DNA of 64,000 bases from assembly GCA_002840535.1 (NCBI GenBank), contig PHBH01000003.1:124001-188000 (forward strand), written 5' to 3'. The notes under the pieces are model-generated. The model had not been told where the DNA came from. It ran no database searches and saw nothing but the letters and a program-made list of their open reading frames with translations. Below are positions 1 through 7,118 of the stretch, piece after piece. The translations under genes were made by a program, and so were the position numbers. The DNA is from Deltaproteobacteria bacterium HGW-Deltaproteobacteria-15. Lineage in GTDB: Bacteria; Desulfobacterota; DSM-4660; Desulfatiglandales; HGW-15. How positions within the stretch are numbered: the first letter of the stretch is position 1; the number at the start of each line of letters is the position of its first letter.

Positions 1-2
1 AA

Positions 3-467
3 CCCCTTGACCATGAACAGATCGACCTCGGAGGACTGCCACTGATCGAAAGGGCTCAGGAGTGGGGAGTTGAAGTGAAGGCGATCCCGGGGAACTATCG
101 ATACGCTGGCTACTACTCATCTCAAAGGAAGGTCATCGCACTTGCCACAATGGATGAATGCGTGTTCCTGCACGAGCTCGCACATTGCGCCCACGACAAG
201 ATCAAAGGCGGATTGAAATCGGGACAAGACCCGGCACAGGAGATCGTTGCGCAGCTGGCCGCTCAGGCTCTCTGCCGCATCGTGGGTAAGACCGGCGACA
301 AACATCTTGGCACTTCTTATCGCTACATCGAAGGATATGCGGAGAGGATAAAGGTCTCACCCTTTACCGCTTGCCTGAAGGTAATGGCAGAGACGGAAAA
401 AGTCCTGACCTTGATCCTGAAAGGCGAGACGGATACAACACAGGTCATCGAAAAGGCCGCCGCCTGA
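3..467 (+). CDS. ArdC-like antirestriction zincin, C-terminal part
   Basis: The frame is open to the left edge, so this is the tail of a longer protein; a GTG at 75 is probably internal. The visible 154 residues resemble the C-terminal metallopeptidase domain of ArdC-type antirestriction proteins of plasmids and integrative elements. HELAH at about residues 57-61 of the visible part is the zinc-binding motif, and a glutamate in AQEIVAQ about 20 residues later is the likely third ligand. The N-terminal ssDNA-binding domain would lie outside the window. ArdC-type proteins shield incoming mobile DNA from host restriction. The gene leads a plus-strand run of accessory genes, which marks the left of the window as mobile DNA. 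Confidence 0.7.
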   Translation, partial: PLDHEQIDLGGLPLIERAQEWGVEVKAIPGNYRYAGYYSSQRKVIALATMDECVFLHELAHCAHDKIKGGLKSGQDPAQEIVAQLAAQALCRIVGKTGDKHLGTSYRYIEGYAERIKVSPFTACLKVMAETEKVLTLILKGETDTTQVIEKAAA

Positions 468-533
468 AACAAAGATCCACTCATCCGAAGGCGATCCATC
501 AGGGTCGTCTTTTTTTGTCCATGGAGACACCGC

Positions 534-1184
534 ATGACCTACGACGAGGTAGAAAAAAAGATAATGGCAGAGATCAGGAGGAAAGGGATCACCTTCCAGG
601 ACATGACATCAATGGCCAGCTATGGCGTCGATCCACATCCTGAACAGGGATACGAAGGCATTATGCAGAAATTGAGGCCGAACAAGTTCAACGAGGATCT
701 GGGTAGTGAGAGGATGAAGGAGTTGCTGGCAGCTAGTGGATACAACGCCTATGACCCTTACCCGCCTCTGAAGGTGCGGTTTCAAGACCTCTTTGATTAC
801 TGGTGGAACAAGTGCGTTCAACGGGAACTCGTGCTTGACGAGATCCTGGACGACATCTTTGACCACCTGATCGAAGTCATGAGGCCACCGCAGGCCGAAA
901 CCCCCACAATCGATTTGACCCTGGACTTTGACCATCTGGACATTTTTACCAAGGAACCACCTGAACAGGTTGAAAGGAGCGGCAGCCATGAAGTGTTGCA
1001 TTTGCGGAACGACAGCGGAAACATTGGAAGAGGCGATGGAAGCGGGCTGGGAACCCTATTTCTACGAGAGGGAGACCGAACACGAGTTCGCATGCCCCAG
1101 CTGCGCAGAAAAGTTCCTGCAGCAAGACGAGAACGGCGAAATGGAGGTGAAGGAGGAGTATCGAGGAAAGCTGGTGTATCGTGA
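534..1184 (+). CDS. hypothetical protein of mobile region
   Basis: Starts at ATG 534 behind GGAG at 524-527. Residues 1 to about 145 look like a normal soluble, mixed-charge helical protein. The last 65 or so residues become rich in Arg/Gly and read like an out-of-frame translation of the downstream zinc-ribbon gene (988-1212), which they overlap for almost 200 bases. The natural C-terminus is therefore probably near residue 145-150, and a stop codon or frame has been lost. I do not recognise the family. It sits between the ArdC-like gene and the zinc-ribbon gene in the same direction with short gaps, so the three are probably cotranscribed. Confidence 0.5.
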   Translation: MTYDEVEKKIMAEIRRKGITFQDMTSMASYGVDPHPEQGYEGIMQKLRPNKFNEDLGSERMKELLAASGYNAYDPYPPLKVRFQDLFDYWWNKCVQRELVLDEILDDIFDHLIEVMRPPQAETPTIDLTLDFDHLDIFTKEPPEQVERSGSHEVLHLRNDSGNIGRGDGSGLGTLFLREGDRTRVRMPQLRRKVPAARRERRNGGEGGVSRKAGVS

Positions 1185-1212
1185 TCAGGAAGAAGCCCCA
1201 ACGGAAATCTGA
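988..1212 (+). CDS. small zinc-ribbon protein
   Basis: A 74-residue ORF starting at ATG 988, preceded by AAGGAG at 974-979. It has two CxxC knuckles, MKCCICG at the N-terminus and FACPSCAE near residue 42, a typical treble-clef or rubredoxin-like zinc ribbon. The rest is acidic. Small zinc ribbons like this are common in integrative elements and usually act as adaptor or nucleic-acid-binding proteins; the specific role is unknown. The longer reading from 928 lacks a ribosome binding site and adds low-quality residues, so I prefer 988. It lies inside the 3' part of the preceding ORF in another frame. Confidence 0.6.
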   Translation: MKCCICGTTAETLEEAMEAGWEPYFYERETEHEFACPSCAEKFLQQDENGEMEVKEEYRGKLVYRDQEEAPTEI

Positions 1213-1329
1213 CTGCCGGTGTCGGCATCATCGAGAAGGATGATGACGCCAAGAACTGCCCCCTATATCCCATTCTCATTCATTCCATCCACATCCGAAT
1301 TATCCGGCGGCACCATGCGGCGGCAACAG

Positions 1330-1349
1330 GTTTCCACACGCATGGAAAC
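1330..1349. repeat. 7-bp inverted repeat with 6-bp spacer
   Basis: GTTTCCA at 1330-1336 and TGGAAAC at 1343-1349 are perfect reverse complements separated by CACGCA. No T-run follows, so it looks more like a protein binding site than a terminator. Confidence 0.4.
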
Positions 1350-1475
1350 TTCAGCCGGCAGCAGCGAGAGCGGGATCTTTTAAAGGAGAAAATCTCTCCA
1401 GAGGCGTTGCCATTACCTTGTGAGGGCACTTACTTACAGCGAGATCTCACTCGCCAACCTGTGAAATGCGAAGTT

Positions 1476-1505
1476 TTGGACAGCGTTGTCCAAATCGATT
1501 TGGAC
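1476..1505. promoter_or_regulatory. operator-like array: three alternating TTGGAC half-sites
   Basis: TTGGAC (1476-1481), GTCCAA (1488-1493) and TTGGAC (1500-1505) alternate in orientation with exactly 6 bases between them. The last two form a perfect 18-bp palindrome at 1488-1505. The 12-base period suggests cooperative binding of a dimeric regulator on one DNA face. It lies 165 bases upstream of the sigma-like gene. Confidence 0.55.
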
Positions 1506-1670
1506 GACTGAAGTCGGGTGGTCGGATCTTTCCGGCTGCCCTTTGCCTCACCCATCAAACACGCGTGTTCCCATCCATTAACCCCTAACCCAATCGACAA
1601 AGGTAGGAGAAACCCCCACAGGCGACAGGTCTCTGGACAGATCTGCCGCCTTTTTCATGGAGGTCTGACA

Positions 1671-2198
1671 ATGAACCACCACGCAATAGAGGCCCTTTAC
1701 AATGAACGAGTGAAGGACATCGAAAAAGCGATCAACGCCAAATCCGGTGGAGATGAGGATCTGAGGCAGGAAGGACTATGGGGCGCATACCTGGCGCTCC
1801 AGAGAGATCCGAATGCCAACAAGACCTTTCTGCTCAACAAATCCGGATGGGAGATGGTCGGCAGCACCCGGAGGGGCCGATCACTCGACAACGGCTTCTA
1901 TAAACGCAAAAACCTCGAGGTCATCCGATACAATCAGCTCCCGGCTGACGACAAGGTTTTCTCTTCTTTCATCCGAGAGTATGGACAGGAACCCGTCGAT
2001 GAACAGGTGATATTCCGGATCTCCCTCCAAAGGATGTTCAATGGGCTTTCTGACAACGAGACCCGCTACATCAGGCATAAGACCATGGACGGGATGTCGG
2101 ATGTCTCGATCAAGAAGGCGCTACGGATCACCTTCAAACAGATCCGAGAGATCAAGCGAAACATCAGGAGGCAGATCGAGCTTGCCTTTGCGGCGTGA
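1671..2198 (+). CDS. sigma-70-like RNA polymerase factor of mobile element
   Basis: A 175-residue protein. I place the start at ATG 1671 behind GGAGGT at 1659-1664; the 51 residues read upstream from 1518 are non-protein-like. Residues about 20-65 (NAKSGGDEDLRQEG, GAYLAL) resemble sigma region 2, the DEDLRQEG stretch being typical. Residues about 115-172 (NGLSDNETRYI, MSDVSIKKALRI, FKQIREIKRNI) read as a region-4 helix-turn-helix. It is short, like phage or element-encoded ECF-type factors. It probably redirects host RNA polymerase to element promoters. The upstream gap holds the alternating inverted repeat array, consistent with tight control. The family assignment is from motif reading only. 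Confidence 0.6.
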   Translation: MNHHAIEALYNERVKDIEKAINAKSGGDEDLRQEGLWGAYLALQRDPNANKTFLLNKSGWEMVGSTRRGRSLDNGFYKRKNLEVIRYNQLPADDKVFSSFIREYGQEPVDEQVIFRISLQRMFNGLSDNETRYIRHKTMDGMSDVSIKKALRITFKQIREIKRNIRRQIELAFAA

Positions 2199-2438
2199 TC
2201 AAGCCCAACTTCTCAGCATAACTCACGGGACTCAGAAATCTGATCAATAAGGCCCCTTTGTTTCTTGTCAGGAAAAGGCAGGTTTGATAAGGTTGACGCA
2301 AGGTTAGATAACCGAGAACTTCGATCGATTGACATGAGCCCGGCATTGCGAACGGAGGTCGCGATTTCCTGAATGAGAATCTCCCGGAAACTGAAAAGGT
2401 CGGTAGGATCTTATGAATCAAGGAGAGGAGGATTTCTG

Positions 2439-3386
2439 ATGAAACGGTATTTGTCGGCACATGTACATTGCCTATTTAATTTTCTTGGTCTTATTCTCGT
2501 CTTTACAGCTCTTGCTCATTTTCTCTATGTGCTAGCTCCTCAAAACCTCCTAGCCGGGCCATCGCAGAAAAAGGCGGGAAAGAAACCACAAGAGAACATC
2601 GCGAAGTATGATACGAACCAATTCGACCTAGGCGCAGAACAACTTCCAAAGGACTATCTCGGACATGACCTTGAAAAATTGTATTCGGAATTAGAGCAGA
2701 AATTTCCCAAGAAGACGGAATTTGAAACAAAGGAAACCTATAAGAAGAGGCTCCACTCCTCATCGTATCAGGGAATTTATGCCTTTACTGTCCAATCACC
2801 AATAACGAGCAAGTACGATCCGGAGAGGAAACAACTTCAGATTGATATCCAAGCATCGGGGAAATACAATCCTGATCAGGAACAGGAAATATATCGGAAG
2901 CAGATCTATGACCGCGATGGAGAGGCATGCATTACAGTAAAATCGCTGAATGTTGGATCGAAGACATATACGGGAACCAATCGCTTTGGCGCAACAGTTG
3001 ATGTCAAACAATATCAGCTCCTGAGTTATGGAATCGCTTTGGTGAATAAACAGAGGCTCGAGAGGGATCAGTATTCGGGAAGGGGACGCAGAATAGCTTT
3101 TAACCTAATGCTTGAGCCTGAAGAAGCGAAGGGTCTTAAGGAAAACTTGGGGGTTTTAGTCATTTGCAGATTGAAGCCTTCGGGAGTCCCTGAAATGTAC
3201 ACCTTCCGCAGTGCTGGTGGAATAGAACCAACAATCAAAACCCCTCTTGAAGTAATTGAATCAGAAAGGCTTATCTATGCCGATCTAATTGAAGTCTGGA
3301 TCTATAATCGGAAGAGCGGTGCCATACTCTCAAAAAGAAAGATTGAAAGTGGAGGGGAACAGGGCAGCCAAAAGATGTCGATTTAG
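2439..3386 (+). CDS. exported hypothetical protein
   Basis: Starts at ATG 2439 behind AGGAGAGGAG at 2421-2430; the reading from 2373 adds 22 residues without a ribosome binding site. It is 315 residues. An N-terminal hydrophobic segment (about residues 10-33) is a signal peptide or anchor, so the rest is periplasmic or outside. The body is a Lys/Glu-rich linker followed by a beta-rich domain. I do not recognise a family. It sits between the sigma-like gene and another unknown ORF in the same direction with moderate gaps. Base composition is visibly more AT-rich than the chromosome to the right, fitting transferred DNA. Confidence 0.55.
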   Translation: MKRYLSAHVHCLFNFLGLILVFTALAHFLYVLAPQNLLAGPSQKKAGKKPQENIAKYDTNQFDLGAEQLPKDYLGHDLEKLYSELEQKFPKKTEFETKETYKKRLHSSSYQGIYAFTVQSPITSKYDPERKQLQIDIQASGKYNPDQEQEIYRKQIYDRDGEACITVKSLNVGSKTYTGTNRFGATVDVKQYQLLSYGIALVNKQRLERDQYSGRGRRIAFNLMLEPEEAKGLKENLGVLVICRLKPSGVPEMYTFRSAGGIEPTIKTPLEVIESERLIYADLIEVWIYNRKSGAILSKRKIESGGEQGSQKMSI

Positions 3387-3481
3387 ATCACTGTTTCAGT
3401 TCAGTGAAGTCGTGCGCTGAAGGCCGAGGCTCAAACGGTGGGAATGTGATCGGGCGTTTTCAAAAGCTGAGGAGGAGTGAC

Positions 3482-4027
3482 ATGTCTGATTATGGCGGAT
3501 CTAAATGGAAAATTCGTGGTGCAAGCCTGAAAGACGACCATTACAATTTTCTGCACAGCATCGAAAAGACAGGTCTCTTTAGTATAGATGATAAAGGGGG
3601 AACCTCGACTGAATTGAATATAGTGGAAAGAGGCTCAGAGGTAATTAGGGCCTACATCAACCCCAAGATAATTCTCGAGAACGCCATAATTGGGTATTGC
3701 CATGACTATAAAGGTCACATGAAGTATCAAAAAAAGGTTCCTGAAGGAAAAGAAGGCTTTGTAAGAGAGTTGTTCTCGAGATTTCGCTGTTCGGAAGGAA
3801 ACGATTGGGGGTTTTGTACACCTGGTGGTAAGAGAACCGCCGCAGGTGAAAAACATGTGTGGGTAAAGAACTTTGATCTTGCTGAAATGATGCTCTTTTC
3901 CCGCTATGAGGTTCAGTTTACAAACACTGTTCTTTCCGGTGTAGCTTTCATCACGGTGCGGGACATGGCAAATCTTCCTGATAAGCTCGAAGTGACCCTT
4001 GTGAGAAGGAGATCATATCCTGCTTGA
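3482..4027 (+). CDS. hypothetical protein
   Basis: 181 residues from ATG 3482, preceded by AGGAGGAG around 3470-3477; the 26 residues readable upstream lack any signal. Soluble, no signal peptide, mixed alpha/beta composition, three cysteines and several aromatic residues. No motif known to me. It follows the exported protein by under 100 bases in the same direction and may be cotranscribed with it. Confidence 0.5.
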   Translation: MSDYGGSKWKIRGASLKDDHYNFLHSIEKTGLFSIDDKGGTSTELNIVERGSEVIRAYINPKIILENAIIGYCHDYKGHMKYQKKVPEGKEGFVRELFSRFRCSEGNDWGFCTPGGKRTAAGEKHVWVKNFDLAEMMLFSRYEVQFTNTVLSGVAFITVRDMANLPDKLEVTLVRRRSYPA

Positions 4028-4082
4028 GACAAAAATTCAGTGTAAGAAGGAGCCGAGATTTGGTCTCAAGAATAGACTGACA

Positions 4083-4244
4083 ATGACTTTCCTTGAATCC
4101 ATGAAAAAAGACAATCCCTCCCACGGATGTGGAACGGCAGCCATGACCGTCCAATCGCCCTCATCGACCAACCTGGCAAAATCAAAGGATTTTCTGAACG
4201 ACTATAAATCTGCACTTTTGCGGTCGATCTCAAAAGACGAATAG
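4083..4244 (+). CDS. possible small ORF, 53 residues
   Basis: ATG 4083 to TAG 4242-4244 encodes a 53-residue hydrophilic protein with a Lys-rich C-terminal half. The frame is open for 60 bases further upstream, and the nearest purine-rich ribosome binding site (AAGGAG near 4047) fits a start earlier than 4083 poorly. It lies in the gap before the polymerase-like gene. Composition is protein-like, but nothing else supports it. Confidence 0.35.
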   Translation: MTFLESMKKDNPSHGCGTAAMTVQSPSSTNLAKSKDFLNDYKSALLRSISKDE

Positions 4245-4362
4245 CAGCCGGAGTAAGGGCCAGAGTGAAAAGTCCCTGCCACGACCCTGTGGCAACGCCG
4301 TGCATACGAATTTGACCGGCTGGAGACCTTTCCCGGCGCAAGATCACTACGAGGCGAAAACA

Positions 4363-6048
4363 ATGGATCTATTCCTGAGCGACGCAATCTCCCTGGACAC
4401 CGAGTTAGTCTCCGACTACCCGCAAATCGTGAAGCTGGGCGACCGGCTTTTTGACGAAGTCTCCGGCCAGATCAAGATCCTGAACAAATACCGATCCAAA
4501 GAGGCATTGAAACTGATCCTTATTAACCTCTACAAAGGGTACCTCTGGAATAGGGCGGTCAGGTATTCCAGGGACAAGGCGTTTTACGCCGCTGGCAGCA
4601 GGTATAACCAGATCTGGTTCAGATACGACCGGGTCATCCCGATAATCGACGCATTGAAGGCCCTCGGATACGCCGATTTCAAGGATGGTATGCACTTCCC
4701 CGACGAGGATGTCCTTTACCAGTCGCGGATCTGGGCGTCCCCGAAATTGCGGGATCTGTTTCATGAGTTCGAATTCCAAACGATCACCCGCCTCAGGGAA
4801 AGGCCGCCGAAGGAGATCATCCAATTGCGAGCCAGCAAGAAGAACGGCGGTCGCAGACTGATGAAATACGAGGACGACCATAAGACCGAGACCATGCGTG
4901 CCAATCTCAACCGATACAACCGGTTCATTGAGGGACACGATGTAGAAGTAAGGTTGCCACCAGACGCAGAGGTGAGCTGGCAGTTCCTGGAAAGTCGCAG
5001 GGGGAACATTCTGAAGGAGAGGGTTGAAATCACCGCCTTTGACACCGACAACGCCTTCGTGTTGATGGTAGGTAGTAAAAAATACAATGGGTACCAGATC
5101 GAAGGGATGAAGTTCATTTTCGATCACGAAGGTATCTCTGATGATGAAAGAAACGGTGTATCCGAATGGCAGGTATCTCTATCCAGTCTGGACACCTATT
5201 TCTTACACTACATGGACTATTCATTATCTAAATTTTCACCTAAACTCACAACACCTTCAACACAACAACCCCAAGAAACCCCTTCCATCACCCAGTCGAT
5301 TTCTGAGGTATCGTCGGAAGATCAATCACTTACTTTGCCAAAATCGACCACGATAAGGGATCTGGAGGAGTATTCCCTCAGAAGACCTCTTTCGTTTTAC
5401 GGCATTCGCCGCCTTCACTTCCGATCAAAATGGCAGCATCTGCATCGGGTATTCACCCAGTACCTTGACCAAGGAGGGAGGTTCTATGGCGCAGTCCATT
5501 TGGATCTGCCATCCAAGTTCCGAGCCCACATTTTCATCGATGGACATCCATCCGTTGAGCTGGACTACGGAGCGCATCATGTCCGGATGTTATACAACTG
5601 GCTGGACATCCCTTATGACAAAGACCCTTATGCAGAACTCTGCCGAGCCCCCGAGGAGAGGCCGATCTACAAGAAAGTCCTGCTGGTCGGAATAAACGCC
5701 AGAAACAAGTGGGAAGCCCTTTATGCCATACGAAACGAATTGAAGGCCGAGGGGTTCTCTGGGAAGTTCCTGACCGATGAATACCTGAAGGAGTGCCTGG
5801 ATCGGTTCAAAGAGTTCCACAAGCCGATAGCTGGATTTCTCCACAAGGGTCAGGGTTTATTTCTCCAATACGACGATAGCCGGATCATGGATGAGATCCT
5901 GATGAGCATGGTCAGCAAAAAGATCCCGGCACTTCCTGTCCATGATAGCGTCATTGTGCCTGCCGAGCACGAGGGAACCTTACGGCAGGTCATGACGGAA
6001 GCGTATCAAAAGATCATGGGTAAGGATTTCATGCCGATGATAAAATGA
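4363..6048 (+). CDS. family-A-polymerase-like protein, copy 1
   Basis: 561 residues from ATG 4363 (GAGGCG 8 bases upstream; the reading from GTG 4300 lacks a site). It is a distant homolog of the protein at 10162-11841. The two share an N-terminal domain (here about residues 45-130) and a C-terminal catalytic-looking domain after a FYG element (374-376). I read motif A as VELDYGAHH with Asp401, motif B as Arg433-x3-Lys437-x7-Asn445, and motif C as VHDS with Asp528. These match the layout of palm and fingers motifs in family A DNA polymerases and T7-type RNA polymerases. The motif A glutamate is His406 and the motif B tyrosine is Asn445. A Ser/Thr/Gln/Pro-rich linker (about 292-330) separates an extra central domain from the palm. 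No exonuclease motif is visible. The role (element replication, transcription or defence) is unknown. Confidence 0.6.
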   Translation: MDLFLSDAISLDTELVSDYPQIVKLGDRLFDEVSGQIKILNKYRSKEALKLILINLYKGYLWNRAVRYSRDKAFYAAGSRYNQIWFRYDRVIPIIDALKALGYADFKDGMHFPDEDVLYQSRIWASPKLRDLFHEFEFQTITRLRERPPKEIIQLRASKKNGGRRLMKYEDDHKTETMRANLNRYNRFIEGHDVEVRLPPDAEVSWQFLESRRGNILKERVEITAFDTDNAFVLMVGSKKYNGYQIEGMKFIFDHEGISDDERNGVSEWQVSLSSLDTYFLHYMDYSLSKFSPKLTTPSTQQPQETPSITQSISEVSSEDQSLTLPKSTTIRDLEEYSLRRPLSFYGIRRLHFRSKWQHLHRVFTQYLDQGGRFYGAVHLDLPSKFRAHIFIDGHPSVELDYGAHHVRMLYNWLDIPYDKDPYAELCRAPEERPIYKKVLLVGINARNKWEALYAIRNELKAEGFSGKFLTDEYLKECLDRFKEFHKPIAGFLHKGQGLFLQYDDSRIMDEILMSMVSKKIPALPVHDSVIVPAEHEGTLRQVMTEAYQKIMGKDFMPMIK

Positions 6049-6136
6049 TGACACAACATACCTTGTATCTGTTATACGATACTACTATGCAGATTGTGTC
6101 CGCATAATCAACCACAAGAGATCCGAGTGAAATGGC

Positions 6137-6583
6137 ATGAAGAAGAAACGAGTTCATACAACCTGGTTCGAACGGGATGATGGTTTGAGCGACGAACAAA
6201 TCAAAGAACGCGGAAAAGCAATGGAAAGGAAGATAGCCATGGCAAAGAAGAAGGCGAACGGCGAGAAGGGATCTGGTTCCAAGAAGGTCAAGATGGAGAA
6301 ACTGAGACCTCTCTTGGAGAAGGGCGGCATGACCGCAGAGCAATTGATGAAGGAGCTGGGCGGCATCACCCGGCTGGCACTGAAAAATGCCATCCTGAAG
6401 GTCATGATCGACACCAAAAAGGTCTATGATGTCCCGGGCCTCTATGGAAAAGCCCCGGGGAACATCAACTTTACCGAGTTTGGCATCAGAATACCGACGA
6501 AACGCCTGAAAGACCACTTCAAGAAGGGCGATGAATTCTCTTTGAAGATCGACAAGGGCACGATAGTATTGAATAAGTTATAG
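6137..6583 (+). CDS. small winged-helix / AbrB-like DNA-binding protein
   Basis: 148 residues, ATG 6137. The first 50 residues are Lys/Glu-rich and probably flexible. Residues 54-104 (LRPLLEKGGMTAEQLMKELG and on to VYDVPGLYG) look like a winged helix. Residues 116-148 (GIRIPTKRLKDHFKKGDEF, then IVLNKL) resemble the swapped-hairpin fold of AbrB/MazE-type transition regulators. A fusion of the two would be a DNA-binding regulator. It lies 88 bases downstream of the polymerase-like gene in the same direction, so the two may be cotranscribed. Both domain calls are from pattern reading and need a profile search. Confidence 0.5.
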   Translation: MKKKRVHTTWFERDDGLSDEQIKERGKAMERKIAMAKKKANGEKGSGSKKVKMEKLRPLLEKGGMTAEQLMKELGGITRLALKNAILKVMIDTKKVYDVPGLYGKAPGNINFTEFGIRIPTKRLKDHFKKGDEFSLKIDKGTIVLNKL

Positions 6584-6664
6584 GAAAACCTAATGAAACA
6601 ACGATTTCTCGCCCCCGGCATCAGCAGGATTTCTTGTTGACAGGAAATGGCCGGACAGGGGATA

Positions 6665-6766
6665 ATGATCTTTACCAAGAAGGAGGAACAACGAATTGAC
6701 GCCCTTACAAGCGAGTGTGCCGACCATTACGCCGAGGTCCTTTATTGGCGTGAGTTTTCGCGGTGA
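6665..6766 (+). CDS. possible mini-ORF, 33 residues
   Basis: ATG 6665 to TGA 6764-6766 gives a charged 33-residue peptide ending in YWREFSR. AGGGG lies just upstream but too close to the ATG to be ideal. It is the only protein-like reading in the 276-base gap between the AbrB-like gene and the tRNA. Confidence 0.25.
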   Translation: MIFTKKEEQRIDALTSECADHYAEVLYWREFSR

Positions 6767-6859
6767 AGAGTGTGTCGAAATCGTGTCTGACAAAATCCAG
6801 CCATTTGTAAGATTGAGTTATATTGATTATGTAGGTTTATCGTAAGTCAGTTCTATTGT

Positions 6860-6944
6860 GCCGGAGTGGTGAAACTGGTAGACGCGCTGGACTCAAAATC
6901 CAGTGACCCAAAAGGTCGTGTCGGTTCAAGTCCGACCTCCGGCA
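6860..6944 (+). tRNA. tRNA-Leu (anticodon CAA)
   Basis: Acceptor arms GCCGGAG (6860-6866) and CTCCGGC (6937-6943) pair perfectly. The anticodon stem CTGGA/TCCAG encloses loop CTCAAAA, giving anticodon CAA. A long variable arm marks a class II leucine tRNA, and the T-arm contains GGTTCAAGTCC. The discriminator A at 6944 is followed by CTA, not CCA, so the 3' end is not genomically encoded. The other attachment site at 14663-14679 still reads GGC-A-CCA, so insertion of the element exchanged the encoded CCA. Confidence 0.93.
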
Positions 6945-6945
6945 C
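6931..6945. repeat. left attachment site (attL), tRNA-Leu 3' end
   Basis: 15 bases identical to 14663-14677. They cover the 3' half of the T-arm, the acceptor strand and one further base of the tRNA. Confidence 0.85.
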
Positions 6946-6958
6946 TAGGACATTTTAC

Positions 6959-6990
6959 AAGCTGCTGTTTTTAAAGCAGCTTTTTTCTTT
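6959..6990 (+). terminator. tRNA-Leu terminator supplied by the element
   Basis: AAGCTGCT (6959-6966) pairs with AGCAGCTT (6975-6982) across a short loop and runs into a T-rich tract. It lies about 15 bases beyond the tRNA and inside the element, so it came in with the element and serves the rebuilt tRNA gene. Confidence 0.75.
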
Positions 6991-7118
6991 TCTAAAGCCT
7001 TCAAAACAGCCAATTCCTTCTACTTACACAACTCTCTTACACAGATTTGACCCGAAAATACCGCTATTGCCGTATTTGCTGCCGTGTGTTGCCGGGAGAG
7101 AAAAAGGGGGAATGGCCG

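Larger units (their letters stand above)
1213..1670. other. 458-base intergenic region with inverted repeats
   Basis: No credible coding sequence on either strand. It holds a spaced inverted repeat at 1330-1349, a shorter one around 1384-1398 (GGAGA/TCTCC), and the alternating TTGGAC array at 1476-1505. It lies directly upstream of the sigma-like gene, so it is the likely control region of that gene. Confidence 0.5.
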
